From Mycobacterium colombiense CECT 3035 (GTDB lineage Bacteria; Actinomycetota; Actinomycetes; Mycobacteriales; Mycobacteriaceae): a DNA stretch of 64,000 nt. Position numbers and translations under genes: made by a program. The stretch is taken from positions 3,472,001-3,536,000 of the forward strand of contig NZ_CP020821.1 of NCBI RefSeq assembly GCF_002105755.1. The letters run 5' to 3'. Of the stretch, positions 17,197 to 25,942 are shown piece by piece. The notes under the pieces were generated by a model. The model worked only from the letters and a program-made list of their open reading frames with translations. It ran no database searches and had not been told where the DNA came from. The number at the start of each line of letters is the position of its first letter. The stretch's first letter is position 1.

Positions 17197-17964
17197 TCAG
17201 ATGGTCAGCGCCGCGCGGGCGCAGGCTTGCGTCTGCTGTGCGTAGCCGCCGCCGAAGAGCGCGACGTGCGCCAGCAGCGGGAAGAGCTGGTGCAGCCCGA
17301 TGCGGTCGCGCCAGCCGGGCCGTAGCGGTCGCACGTCCTGGTAGCCGGCGATCACCGCGTCGTAGTGCGGACAGCCGAACAGCGCGAGCATCGCCAGGTC
17401 GGTCTCGCGATGGCCGGCGTGCGCGGCCGGATCGATGAGCACCACACCGTCGGGCGTCCACATCACGTTCCCGCTCCACAGATCGCCGTGCAGCCGGGCC
17501 GGCCGGTCGTCATCGTCGAAATCGCCCGCGCGGCAACGTGCCGCGACGGACTCGACGGCGTCGCGGGTGGCGGCATCGAGGCGCGGGGCCGCGAGTTCGG
17601 CCATCGGGGCCAGCCGTTCCTCGGCGTAGAACTCGCCCCAGTCGCGGTGCCGGCGCAGCGACATCGGCAGGGGCTGTGACAGCGGGCCGAAAAAGCCCGG
17701 GCCGTCCCACCCGTCCGGACCGGCACCGAACGCCTGGGCGCCGGCGTCGTGGGTGACGGCCAACCGGCCGCCGAACTCGCGGGCCGCCTCAGGGCTCGGG
17801 CCCGCCGATTCCAGCCGGCGCAGGGTCAGGCTGGTGTCGTCAAACGACACGACCTGCGCGCACGGCACGCCGCCGTCGGCGGCCGAAAGCCATTGCAGGC
17901 CGGCGGCTTCGCAAGCGAAGAAGCCGGCGGGTGCGGCCGGATTACGTTTGACGAAGTCGGTCAC
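17197..17964 (-). CDS. Fructosamine-kinase-family protein
   Basis: Small kinase of the APH/fructosamine-3-kinase fold, 255 residues. The catalytic loop LHGDLWSGNVMW and the DFG-like LIDPAAHAGHRETDLAML are intact. In this family phosphorylation of fructosamines triggers protein deglycation. The start GTG at 17964 overlaps the fadD19 stop (GTGA), so it is co-translated with fadD19, although no metabolic link to sterol is evident. A longer in-frame reading extends into fadD19 and is rejected. Confidence 0.8.
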   Translation of the reverse strand: MTDFVKRNPAAPAGFFACEAAGLQWLSAADGGVPCAQVVSFDDTSLTLRRLESAGPSPEAAREFGGRLAVTHDAGAQAFGAGPDGWDGPGFFGPLSQPLPMSLRRHRDWGEFYAEERLAPMAELAAPRLDAATRDAVESVAARCRAGDFDDDDRPARLHGDLWSGNVMWTPDGVVLIDPAAHAGHRETDLAMLALFGCPHYDAVIAGYQDVRPLRPGWRDRIGLHQLFPLLAHVALFGGGYAQQTQACARAALTI

Positions 17965-19619
17965 GCAGTGGCGTGAGCGGCGTGCACGTCGTCGGCCGGG
18001 CGGGCCTCGGTCTGCTCCTTGGCCCAGCGGTAGTCGGGCTTGCCCGCGGGCGAGCGCTTGACCTCGTCGACCAGCCACAGGCTGCGCGGCACCTTGTAGC
18101 CCGCGATCTCGGAGCGCACGAAGCTGTCCAGCTCCGACAGCGCGGGCCGGGCGCCCGGCCGGGGCTGGACGACGGCGGCGACGTGCTGGCCGTAGCGCGG
18201 GTCGGGCACGCCGACCACCAGGGCGTCGAAGACGTCGGGGTGCCCCTTGAGCGCGGCCTCGACCTCCTCGGGGTAGATCTTCTCGCCGCCGCTGTTGATC
18301 GAGACCGAGCCGCGGCCCAGCATCGTGACGGTGCCGTCGGCCTCGACCTCGGCGAAGTCGCCGGGGATGGCGTAACGCACGCCGTTGAACGTCTTGAACG
18401 TCTCGGCGGTCTTCTTCTCGTCCTTGTAGTAACCGACGGGAATGTTGCCCTTCTTCGCGATGAAGCCGCGCACACCGGAGCCGGGCTTGACCTCGTTGCC
18501 CTCCTCGTCGAGGACGACGGTGCGGTGGTCGATCGTCACGCGCGGGCCACCGGCGTGCGGCGCGTCCTTGGCGACGATGCTGGTGCCGCCGAACCCGGTC
18601 TCCGACGACCCGATGGAGTCGGTGATGACCCGGTTGGGCAGCAACTCGAGGAACTTCTCCTTGATGCTCGGCGAGAACAGCGCCGCGGTGGAGGCGAGCA
18701 GGAACAGCGACGACAGGTCGTATGCTTCGCCTTCCGCGCCTTCCTGGTGGGCCAGCAGCGCGTCCAGCAGCGGCCGCGCCATCGCGTCACCGGTGAAGAA
18801 CAGCAGGTTCACCTTGTGCTCATGGATCGTGCGCCAGACCTCGTCGGCGTTGAATTCCGGTGCCAGCACGGTGGTTTGGCCCGAGAAGATCGACATCCAG
18901 GTGGCCGACTGGGTGGCGCCGTGGATCATCGGCGGGATCGGGTGTCGGACCATCGGCGGATTGGCCGCGGCGGCCTTGGCCAGGTCGTACTCATCCTTGA
19001 CGAATTCGCCTGTGGCGAAGTCGGTTCCACCGAACAGCACCCGGTAGATGTCCTCGTGGCGCCACATCACGCCCTTCGGGAAGCCCGTCGTGCCACCCGT
19101 GTACAGCAGGTAGATGTCGTCGGCGCTGCGCGGGCCGAAGTCGCGCTCGGGTGAACTGCCCGCGATCGCGGAGTAGAACTCCACGCCGCCGTAGCGGCTG
19201 AAGTCATTGTCGCTGCCGTCCTCGACGACCAGGATCGTCTTGACGTCGGGAGTGTCGGGCAGCACGTTGGCCACCCGGTCGGAGTATTGGCGTTCGTGGA
19301 CCAGCGCGACCATGTCGGAGTTCTCGAACAGGTAGCGCAACTCGCCCTCGACATACCGGTAGTTGATGTTCACCAGGATGGCGCCGGCCTTGACGATGCC
19401 GAGCATCGCGATGACGATCTCGATGCGGTTGCGGCAGTACAGCCCCACCTTGTCGTCCTTTTTCACCCCCTGCTCCAACAGGTAGTGAGCCAGGCGGTTG
19501 GCCTTCTCCTCTAGCTGGGCATAGGTCAACTTCTCGTCGCCGCAGATCAGGGCGACACGATCGGGCACAGCGTCGATGGCGTGCTCTGCAAGGTCGGCAA
19601 TATTCAAGGCCACGGCCAC
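17961..19619 (-). CDS. fadD19: FadD19, sterol C26 acyl-CoA ligase
   Basis: Long-chain acyl-CoA ligase of about 552 residues, matching FadD19 (548). FadD19 activates the C26 carboxylate made by CYP125/CYP142 and is needed to begin side-chain oxidation. Motif A is [18 protein letters not shown]; the motif around [12 protein letters not shown] and the C-terminal hinge [22 protein letters not shown] are present. I choose GTG 19619 ([16 protein letters not shown], as in the M. tuberculosis protein) rather than the longer reading, because the KstR site at 19625-19638 lies upstream of it. That leaves only five bases, so the mRNA is probably leaderless. Confidence 0.93.
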   Translation of the reverse strand: MAVALNIADLAEHAIDAVPDRVALICGDEKLTYAQLEEKANRLAHYLLEQGVKKDDKVGLYCRNRIEIVIAMLGIVKAGAILVNINYRYVEGELRYLFENSDMVALVHERQYSDRVANVLPDTPDVKTILVVEDGSDNDFSRYGGVEFYSAIAGSSPERDFGPRSADDIYLLYTGGTTGFPKGVMWRHEDIYRVLFGGTDFATGEFVKDEYDLAKAAAANPPMVRHPIPPMIHGATQSATWMSIFSGQTTVLAPEFNADEVWRTIHEHKVNLLFFTGDAMARPLLDALLAHQEGAEGEAYDLSSLFLLASTAALFSPSIKEKFLELLPNRVITDSIGSSETGFGGTSIVAKDAPHAGGPRVTIDHRTVVLDEEGNEVKPGSGVRGFIAKKGNIPVGYYKDEKKTAETFKTFNGVRYAIPGDFAEVEADGTVTMLGRGSVSINSGGEKIYPEEVEAALKGHPDVFDALVVGVPDPRYGQHVAAVVQPRPGARPALSELDSFVRSEIAGYKVPRSLWLVDEVKRSPAGKPDYRWAKEQTEARPADDVHAAHATA

Positions 19620-19624
19620 CAAAT

Positions 19625-19638
19625 TAGAACGTGTTACA
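19625..19638. promoter_or_regulatory. KstR operator between fadD19 and echA19
   Basis: TAGAACGTGTTACA matches TnnAACnnGTTnnA fully. It lies 5 bases from the fadD19 start and 45 bases from the echA19 start, so one site can control both divergent genes. Confidence 0.9.
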
Positions 19639-19683
19639 TTTCGAGGCAAGCTCGTACCCAATGTCGAGGGAAAGGCGGTAGCC

Positions 19684-20526
19684 GTGTCCGTGGAGAATGC
19701 CGGAACCCCAGCAAACACCGAGAACGGGGAAACCGGGCCCACCGAAGCCGATGCGCTGGTGGAGCAGCGCGGTCACACCCTCATCGTGACCATGAACCGG
19801 CCGCACCGTCGCAACGCCTTGAGCACCGAAATGATGGAAATCATGGTCCAGGCCTGGGACCGTGTCGACAACGACGACGACATCCGCGTCTGCATCCTGA
19901 CCGGCGCCGGTGGCTACTTCTGCGCGGGCATGGACCTCAAGACAGCAACCCAGAAGCCGCCGGGTGAGTCGTTCAAGGACGGCAGCTACGACCCGTCGCG
20001 AATCGACGCCTTGCTCAAAGGCCGTCGGCTGAAAAAGCCACTGATCGCCGCCGTCGAGGGCCCGGCCATCGCCGGGGGCACCGAGATCCTGCAGGGCACC
20101 GACATCCGGGTCGCCGGTGAGAGCGCCAAATTCGGCATCTCCGAGGCCAAGTGGAGCCTCTACCCGATGGGCGGCTCCGCGGTCCGCCTGGTGCGCCAGA
20201 TCCCCTACACCGTGGCCTGCGACCTGCTGCTGACCGGACGGCACATCACCGCCGCGGAAGCCAAGGACATGGGCCTGATCGGCCACGTCGTGCCCGACGG
20301 GCAGGCGCTGACCAAGGCGCTGGAGATCGCGGAGGTGATCGAGAACAACGGGCCGCTGGCCGTGCAGGCGATCCTCAAGACGATCCGCGAGACCGAGGGC
20401 ATGCACGAGGAAGAGGCCTTCAAGCCCGACACCGCCAACGGCATTCCGGTGTTCCTCTCCGAGGACTCCAAGGAAGGCCCGCGGGCGTTCGCCGAGAAGC
20501 GCAAGCCCCAGTTCAAGAACCGCTGA
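19684..20526 (+). CDS. echA19: EchA19, steroid enoyl-CoA hydratase
   Basis: Crotonase-fold hydratase, 280 residues. The oxyanion-hole segment [16 protein letters not shown] and the catalytic region [40 protein letters not shown] are conserved. In M. tuberculosis EchA19 hydrates the C22-unsaturated steroid-24-oyl-CoA. GTG 19684 is preferred as start (GAGGGAAAGG upstream); it adds about 20 residues before the conserved [17 protein letters not shown]. An upstream in-frame reading overlaps the fadD19 promoter and is rejected. Convergent with cyp142 across a strong hairpin at 20533-20592. Confidence 0.93.
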   Translation: MSVENAGTPANTENGETGPTEADALVEQRGHTLIVTMNRPHRRNALSTEMMEIMVQAWDRVDNDDDIRVCILTGAGGYFCAGMDLKTATQKPPGESFKDGSYDPSRIDALLKGRRLKKPLIAAVEGPAIAGGTEILQGTDIRVAGESAKFGISEAKWSLYPMGGSAVRLVRQIPYTVACDLLLTGRHITAAEAKDMGLIGHVVPDGQALTKALEIAEVIENNGPLAVQAILKTIRETEGMHEEEAFKPDTANGIPVFLSEDSKEGPRAFAEKRKPQFKNR

Positions 20527-20532
20527 CGACGT

Positions 20533-20592
20533 CGCGAGCGTAAGCGCACTGCGGAATTGCGCCCGTTTTTGCGCAGTGTGCTTACGCTCGCG
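20533..20592. repeat. Long inverted repeat between echA19 and cyp142
   Basis: Two 21-base arms (20533-20553 and 20572-20592) are complementary except for one position. Each begins or ends with the GCGAGCGTAAGC motif, around an 18-base loop containing TTTTT. It lies seven bases after the echA19 stop and 20 bases before the cyp142 stop, so it can act as a bidirectional terminator or is a remnant repeat element. Confidence 0.75.
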
Positions 20593-20611
20593 GGTCGAAG
20601 GTACCCCCGAA

Positions 20612-21835
20612 TCAGCTCAGCAGCGGCGCGCTGGGGGTGAACACCACCGGCATCGCTTCCAGGCCGCTGACGAAGTTCGCCGGCCGCAGCGGCAGGGTCG
20701 AGTCGTCGTCGGCAAGCCGCAGATCGGGCAGGCGCTTGAGCACCCGCTCGGTCATCATCGACAGTTCCAGGCGCGCCAGCTGGTTGCCCAGGCAGAAGTG
20801 CGTGCCGAAGCCGAAGGCCATGTGGCTGTTCGGGTTACGCCGGATGTCGAAGCTGTCCGGGTCCTCGAACACCGACTCGTCGAAGTTGCCCGACTCGAAC
20901 AGCAGCATGATCTTCTCGCCCTCATGCAGTGAGGTGCCGTGAAAGTCGGTGTCGGCCGTCAGGATCCGGCACATGTTCTTCACCGGCGACGTCCAGCGCA
21001 GCATCTCCTCGATGGCGCCGGGCAGCAGCGAGGGGTCGCGCACCAGGGCATCCCACTGGTCGCGGTGCCGCACCAGCTGCTCCGTCCCGCCGCTCAGCGT
21101 GTGGCGGGTGGTCTCGTCGCCGCCGATGAGGATGAGCAGCGTCTCCATGACGATCTCGTCGTCGGACATCCGCTGCCCCTCCACCTCGGCGTTCACCAGA
21201 ATGGAGAACAGGTCGTCGGTGGGCTCGGCTCGCCGCTTGGTGATGATGTCCATGGTGAACGCGGTGTAGGCGGCGAAGGCGTTCATCACGCTCTGGGCGG
21301 TCTCCGATTCGGGGTCGATGTGCGAGCTCAGCCCGCACACCAGGTCGTCGGACCACTTCAACAACATGCCGCGTTCCTGGGGCAGCACGCCCAGCATGTC
21401 GCCGATCACCGCCATCGGCAGCGGGGCGGCGATGTCGCGGACGAAGTCACACTCGCCGCGCTCACACACCGCGTCGATCAGTGTGTCGCACAGCTTGGCG
21501 ATGGACGGCTCCTTCTCCTTCACCCGCTTGCGGGTGAAGCCGGCGTTGACCAGCTTGCGCCGCAGCAGGTGTGCCGGATCATCCATGTCGATCATGTAGG
21601 GCATGCCGGGCTGATCGGGACGGATGCCGCCCGTGCTGGAGAACAGTTCCGGATTGCGTTCGGCGTCCAGGATGGCTTGATACGTGGTGGCACCGGCCAG
21701 TCCGTTGCGATCACGAAACACCGGCTGGTTGGCCCGCATCCAGCGATAGGCCTCGCGCGACGTGGGACGGTCGGCGTAGAAGTTGCCGTCGGTTAGGTCG
21801 ATGTTCGAGATTGCTTCGGGGATGGTCGAAGTCAT
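20612..21835 (-). CDS. cyp142: CYP142, sterol C26/27 hydroxylase P450
   Basis: Full-length cytochrome P450, 407 residues, syntenic with Rv3518c. The I-helix GGDETTRHTLSGG, the ExxR motif EEMLR and the haem loop FGFGTHFCLGNQLAR (Cys348 ligates haem) are intact. It oxidises the terminal carbon of cholesterol or cholestenone, a back-up for CYP125. Gene order differs from M. tuberculosis: no Rv3517-like gene lies between it and echA19. It is convergent with echA19 and divergent from the gene at 21878. No KstR site is visible at its start. Confidence 0.92.
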   Translation of the reverse strand: MTSTIPEAISNIDLTDGNFYADRPTSREAYRWMRANQPVFRDRNGLAGATTYQAILDAERNPELFSSTGGIRPDQPGMPYMIDMDDPAHLLRRKLVNAGFTRKRVKEKEPSIAKLCDTLIDAVCERGECDFVRDIAAPLPMAVIGDMLGVLPQERGMLLKWSDDLVCGLSSHIDPESETAQSVMNAFAAYTAFTMDIITKRRAEPTDDLFSILVNAEVEGQRMSDDEIVMETLLILIGGDETTRHTLSGGTEQLVRHRDQWDALVRDPSLLPGAIEEMLRWTSPVKNMCRILTADTDFHGTSLHEGEKIMLLFESGNFDESVFEDPDSFDIRRNPNSHMAFGFGTHFCLGNQLARLELSMMTERVLKRLPDLRLADDDSTLPLRPANFVSGLEAMPVVFTPSAPLLS

Positions 21836-21877
21836 TCACAGCCTCCAGATATTGACGAGCGGATTACAGTAACCGGC

Positions 21878-22600
21878 ATGCCTGAGTCACAACACGTAGT
21901 TGCGGGGACAGTCCTCACCATGCCGGTGCGGATACGAAAAGCGGACGTACACACCGCGATGTTTTCGGTGGATGCGCAAGCGGCACAACGCCTTATCGAC
22001 TACAGCGGCCTGCAGGTCTGCCAGCCCCGCCCCGGTCGGGCGGTGGTGAACCTGATGCTGGCACGCTACATCGACGGCGATTTGGGGCAGTACCACGAAT
22101 TCGGTACCTGCGTCATGGTCAACCCGCCGGGCTCGACGGCCCGCGGCTGGCGGGCCCTGGGCGATGCGGCCGCGTTCATTCACCATCTGCCCGTCGACCA
22201 GAGCTTCACCCTGGAAGCGGGGCGCTCGATCTGGGGATTCCCAAAGATCATGGCGGACTTCACCGTTCGTGAGCACGGCCGGTTCGGATTCGACGTCAGC
22301 GCCGACGGCGCGCACATCGCGGGCATCGATTTCGCCCGCGGGGTGCCGGTGCCCTCGATGTTCACGTCGCGCCCGCAGGTGCTCAAGACCTACACCTTCG
22401 CCGAGGGCACCACCCGGGAAGTGCCCTGGGAGATGCGGGTGCGCGGGCTGCGCGGCCGGCCCGGCGGGGCGACGTTGCGCCTCGGCGACCACGCGTACGC
22501 CGAGGAGCTGGCGTCGCTGGGCCTGCCGAAGCGCGCGATGGTCTCCGGCTCGGTCGGCCACGTCGAGATGACCTTCGGCGACGCCCAGCCGCTCGGCTGA
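21878..22600 (+). CDS. Acetoacetate-decarboxylase-fold protein
   Basis: A 240-residue protein in the position of Rv3519. It resembles the acetoacetate decarboxylase family: SFTLEAGRSIWGFPKIMADF contains the lysine (Lys123) that in the family forms the Schiff base, followed by a beta-rich second half. It is divergent from cyp142, with 42 bases between the two starts. No steroid reaction has been assigned to this family here; a decarboxylase or hydratase-like role on a keto acid from the pathway is only an inference. Confidence 0.75.
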   Translation: MPESQHVVAGTVLTMPVRIRKADVHTAMFSVDAQAAQRLIDYSGLQVCQPRPGRAVVNLMLARYIDGDLGQYHEFGTCVMVNPPGSTARGWRALGDAAAFIHHLPVDQSFTLEAGRSIWGFPKIMADFTVREHGRFGFDVSADGAHIAGIDFARGVPVPSMFTSRPQVLKTYTFAEGTTREVPWEMRVRGLRGRPGGATLRLGDHAYAEELASLGLPKRAMVSGSVGHVEMTFGDAQPLG

Positions 22601-22682
22601 CCGGCCGGCCCGGCGTCCCTTGCCCGACTGCGCATCGCGCTGCACGCTCTGCATCGTCGCCGGGCGGGTCATCCGGACAATC

Positions 22683-22696
22683 TAGAACGCGTTCTA
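22683..22696. promoter_or_regulatory. KstR operator, first of a pair between convergent genes
   Basis: TAGAACGCGTTCTA is a perfect palindrome and full KstR consensus. It lies between the 3' ends of the genes at 21878-22600 and 22747-23787, with no gene start next to it on either side. See the site at 22715. Confidence 0.85.
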
Positions 22697-22714
22697 AGCC
22701 CCTGGCAAGAAAAT

Positions 22715-22728
22715 TAGAACGTGTTCTA
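22715..22728. promoter_or_regulatory. KstR operator, second of a pair between convergent genes
   Basis: TAGAACGTGTTCTA, full KstR consensus, 32 bases centre-to-centre from the site at 22683 (about three helical turns). It lies 18 bases after the stop of the 22747-23787 gene. Confidence 0.85.
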
Positions 22729-22746
22729 GTTTGTCGCGGGCGGTCG

Positions 22747-23787
22747 TCAGATCAGCGTCGCCAACTCGCGGACCTGCTCCGTACTGCGGCCGGACACCAC
22801 CATCATCGTGACGCCGGCGGCCTCCCAGGCCTTGATCTGCTTACGCACGTAGTCGAGGTCGCCGACGATCGCGGCGTCGTCGATGACCTCGTCGGGGATG
22901 ATTTCGGCGGCCTTGTCCTTCTGGTTGCTGCGGAACAGCTTGGTGACGTCGTCGACCACTTCGGAGTAGCCCATCCGGCGGTAGACGTCGGCGTGGAAGT
23001 TGGTGTCCTCCGCGCCCATCCCGCCCATGTAGAGCGCGATGTAGGGCTTCATGGCCGCGAAGGCGGCGCCGCGGTCCTCGGTGATGACGATGTTGGCCGT
23101 CGCGCAGATTTCGAAGTCCTCGCGGCTGCGGCGAGCGCCCGGACGGGCGAACCCCTCGTCCAGCCACTCGTTGTAGGTGTCGGCCATGCGCGGGGTGTAG
23201 AAGATCGGCAGCCAGCCGTCGCAGATCTCGGCGGCCAGCGCGACGTTCTTCGGTCCCTCGGCGCCCAGCATGATCGGGATGTCGGCCCGCAGGGGATGGG
23301 TGATCGGCTTGAGCGGTTTGCCCAGACCCGTTGCCGGCCCCCGGACCCCGTCCTTCAAAGGCAACGGGTAGTGCGGCCCGGCGCTGGTCACCGGGGCCTC
23401 GCGCGCCCACACCTGCCGGATGATGTCGATGTACTCACGGGTGCGGGCCAGCGGCTTGGGGAACGATTGGCCGTACCAGCCCTCGACCACCTGCGGGCCG
23501 GAGACGCCGAGGCCGAGGATGTGCCGCCCACCGGACAGGTGGTCCAGCGTCAGGGCCGCCATGGCGCAGGCCGTCGGGGTGCGGGCGGACAGCTGGACCA
23601 CCGACGTGCCCAACCGGACCCGCGACGTCGACGACCCGAGCCAGGCCAGCGGGGTGTAGGCGTCCGAACCCCACGCCTCGGCGGTGAAGATGGCGTCGTA
23701 TCCGGCCTCCTCGGCCGCGGCGACGAGCTCGCCGTGGTTCTGTGGCGGCTGAGCGCCCCAATATCCCAGCTGCAATCCCAGCTTCAT
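22747..23787 (-). CDS. F420-dependent luciferase-like oxidoreductase
   Basis: LLM-class flavin/F420 enzyme of 346 residues, syntenic with Rv3520c. Features of the TIM barrel are visible: KLGLQLGYWGAQ at the start, GTSVVQLSARTPTACAMAALTLDHLSGGRHILGLGVSGPQVVEGWYG, and MLGAEGPKNVALAAEICDGWLPIFYTP. The VSGPQVVEGWYG region is typical of F420-binding members. The gene is transcribed away from the operator at 23832 and shares it with the DUF35 gene. Its steroid substrate is not known. Confidence 0.85.
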   Translation of the reverse strand: MKLGLQLGYWGAQPPQNHGELVAAAEEAGYDAIFTAEAWGSDAYTPLAWLGSSTSRVRLGTSVVQLSARTPTACAMAALTLDHLSGGRHILGLGVSGPQVVEGWYGQSFPKPLARTREYIDIIRQVWAREAPVTSAGPHYPLPLKDGVRGPATGLGKPLKPITHPLRADIPIMLGAEGPKNVALAAEICDGWLPIFYTPRMADTYNEWLDEGFARPGARRSREDFEICATANIVITEDRGAAFAAMKPYIALYMGGMGAEDTNFHADVYRRMGYSEVVDDVTKLFRSNQKDKAAEIIPDEVIDDAAIVGDLDYVRKQIKAWEAAGVTMMVVSGRSTEQVRELATLI

Positions 23788-23831
23788 CGTCGTTGCCCTT
23801 CCCGTCGTAGACCCGATGTTGAATCCGTTCT

Positions 23832-23845
23832 TAGAACCTGTTCTA
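23832..23845. promoter_or_regulatory. KstR operator between the F420 oxidoreductase and the DUF35 operon
   Basis: TAGAACCTGTTCTA, full consensus. It is 44 bases from the minus-strand start at 23787 and nine bases from GTG 23855. It argues that the longer plus-strand reading starting at 23816 is not the real protein start. Confidence 0.9.
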
Positions 23846-23854
23846 CTCGATGAC

Positions 23855-24862
23855 GTGACAGCCAGCTCGAGTAGCCCGCCCCTGATGGATCACCCTGAGC
23901 CACCGCTCTCCGCGCCACTGACGTTGTCCTTCGACTACACCCGTTCGGTCGGCCCCACGCTGAGCAAGTTCTTCACCGCGCTGCGTGACCGCCACGTCCT
24001 GGGTGTCCGCGGATCGGATGGCCGGGTGCACGTGCCGCCGCCCGAATATGACCCGGTCACCTATGAGCCGCTGGGCGAGATGGTACCGGTGTCCAGTGTC
24101 GGCACCGTGGTCTCGTGGACCTGGCAGCCCGAGCCGATCGAGGGCCAGCCGCTGGACCGGCCGTTCGCGTGGGCGCTGATCAAGCTGGACGGCGCCGACA
24201 CTCCGCTGATCCACGCCGTTGACGCGGGCGAGCCGAAGGCCATCAAGACCGGCACCCGGGTGCATGCGCACTGGGTGGACGAGCCGGTGGGCGCCATCAC
24301 CGACATCGCCTATTTCGCGCTCGGCGACGAAGCCGAAACAGTGACCGAGCAGTCGGACGGCGACAAAGACCCGGTGACCATGATCGTCACGCCCGTCTCG
24401 CTGACCATCCAGCACAGCGCCTCGCACGAGGAGAGCGCCTACCTGCGGGCCATCGCGCAGGGCAAGCTGCTCGGCGCGAAGACGATGAGCGTGAGCGGGG
24501 AAAAGGGAAAGGTCTACTTCCCGCCGCACGGCGCCGACCCGGCCACCGGTCAGCCGACGACCGAGTTCGTGGAGTTGCCGGACAAGGGCACCGTCACGAC
24601 GTTCGCGATCATCAACATCCCGTTCCAGGGCCAGCGCATCAAGCCGCCCTACGTGGCGGCGTACGTGCTGCTCGACGGGTCCGACATCCCGTTCCTGCAT
24701 CTGGTCGCCGACATCGACGCCCACGAAGTACGGATGGGCATGCGGGTGGAGGCGGTGTGGAAACCCCGCGAGGAGTGGGGATTTGGCATCGACAACATCG
24801 AGTACTTCCGGCCGACCGGGGAACCCGACGCCGACTACGACACCTATAAGCACCACCTGTAA
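23855..24862 (+). CDS. Tandem DUF35 (OB-fold) protein, partner of Ltp3/Ltp4
   Basis: A 335-residue protein, syntenic with Rv3521. It contains two copies of a DUF35-type OB fold (about 20-140 and 175-305): both carry a KFF.../AYL... helix, a V/YPP segment and a GTVV.../GTVTTF strand with G-M/T-RV(H/E)A near the end. The cysteines that bind zinc in classical DUF35 proteins are absent. DUF35 partners supply the acyl-CoA site to thiolase-like Ltp proteins (as ChsH2 does for Ltp2), so I infer it works with Ltp4 or Ltp3 downstream. Start GTG 23855; ATG 23885 is an alternative. Confidence 0.82.
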   Translation: MTASSSSPPLMDHPEPPLSAPLTLSFDYTRSVGPTLSKFFTALRDRHVLGVRGSDGRVHVPPPEYDPVTYEPLGEMVPVSSVGTVVSWTWQPEPIEGQPLDRPFAWALIKLDGADTPLIHAVDAGEPKAIKTGTRVHAHWVDEPVGAITDIAYFALGDEAETVTEQSDGDKDPVTMIVTPVSLTIQHSASHEESAYLRAIAQGKLLGAKTMSVSGEKGKVYFPPHGADPATGQPTTEFVELPDKGTVTTFAIINIPFQGQRIKPPYVAAYVLLDGSDIPFLHLVADIDAHEVRMGMRVEAVWKPREEWGFGIDNIEYFRPTGEPDADYDTYKHHL

Positions 24863-24877
24863 AGGGCTTACCTACAC

Positions 24878-25942
24878 ATGAGCGTTCGCAACGTTGCGGT
24901 CGTCGGCTTTGCCCACGCCCCACACGTCCGCCGCACCGACGGCACCACCAACGGTGTCGAGATGTTGATCCCGTGCTTCGCCCAGCTGTACGAGGAGCTG
25001 GGCATCAGCAGGACCGACATCGGCTTCTGGTGTTCCGGATCATCCGATTACCTTGCCGGACGGGCATTTTCGTTCATCTCGGCGATCGACTCGATCGGTG
25101 CCGTCCCGCCGATCAACGAGTCACACGTCGAAATGGACGCGGCCTGGGCACTGTACGAAGCCTACATCAAGATCCTGACCGGCGAGGTTGACACCGCGCT
25201 GGTGTACGGCTTCGGTAAGTCGTCGGCCGGCGTCCTGCGTCAGATCCTGTCGCGGCAGACCGACCCCTACACCGTCGCGCCGTTGTGGCCCGATTCGATC
25301 TCGATGGCCGGGCTGCAGGCGCGCATCGGGCTCGACACCGGCAAGTGGACCCAGGAGCAGATGGCCCGCGTGGCCTTCGACTCCTTCGCCAACGCGCGCC
25401 GGGTGGACAACGTGGAGGGATCCATCAGCGTCGCCGAACTGCTCGAGCGGCCGTTCTTCGCCGACCCGCTGCGGCGGCACGACATCGCTCCGATCACCGA
25501 CGGCGCCGCGGCCATCGTGCTCGCGGCCGGCGACCGGGCGCGCGAACTGCGCGAAAAACCCGCCTGGATCACCGGAATCGAGCACCGCATCGAAACCCCG
25601 TCGCTGGGCGCGCGGGACCTCACCGAGTCCGCGTCGACCCAAGCCGCGGCGCACGTGGCCACCGGCGGACGGACCGACAACCTCGACGTGGCCGAGATCT
25701 GCGCGCCGTTTACCCACCAGCACCTGATCATCGCGGAAGCCATCCGGATACCGGGGCCGACCAAGGTCAACCCGTCCGGCGGCGCGCTGGCGGCCAATCC
25801 CATGTTCGTCGCCGGCCTCGAACGCATCGGCTTTGCGGCACAACACATCTGGAACGGGTCGGCTGAGCGGGTGCTGGCGCACGCCACCAGCGGGCCCGCG
25901 CTACAACAGAACCTGGTCGCGGTGATGGAAGGGAAGAACTGA
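24878..25942 (+). CDS. ltp4: Ltp4, thiolase-like retro-aldolase
   Basis: Thiolase-superfamily protein of the lipid-transfer (SCP2-thiolase) type, 354 residues. The catalytic-cysteine position of true thiolases is not conserved around NESHVEMDAAWALYEAYI, so condensing thiolysis is unlikely; the family is now seen as retro-aldolases acting on steroid beta-hydroxyacyl-CoAs. Two segments of the fold are visible: GALAANPMFVAGLERIG and the KVNPSGG loop. It sits between the DUF35 gene (15 bases upstream) and ltp3 (one-base overlap), so the three probably form one complex or operon. Confidence 0.88.
   Translation: MSVRNVAVVGFAHAPHVRRTDGTTNGVEMLIPCFAQLYEELGISRTDIGFWCSGSSDYLAGRAFSFISAIDSIGAVPPINESHVEMDAAWALYEAYIKILTGEVDTALVYGFGKSSAGVLRQILSRQTDPYTVAPLWPDSISMAGLQARIGLDTGKWTQEQMARVAFDSFANARRVDNVEGSISVAELLERPFFADPLRRHDIAPITDGAAAIVLAAGDRARELREKPAWITGIEHRIETPSLGARDLTESASTQAAAHVATGGRTDNLDVAEICAPFTHQHLIIAEAIRIPGPTKVNPSGGALAANPMFVAGLERIGFAAQHIWNGSAERVLAHATSGPALQQNLVAVMEGKN

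Noticed and set aside
21836..21877. KstR operator between cyp142 and the gene at 21878
   Set aside because: Only fragments such as TTACAGTAACC were found; no AACnnGTT core is present.
21887..22672. 261-codon antisense frame next to a KstR operator
   Set aside because: Its composition is that of a shadow of the plus-strand gene and no domain is seen. The operator pair nevertheless is reported as a finding because an RNA may start there.
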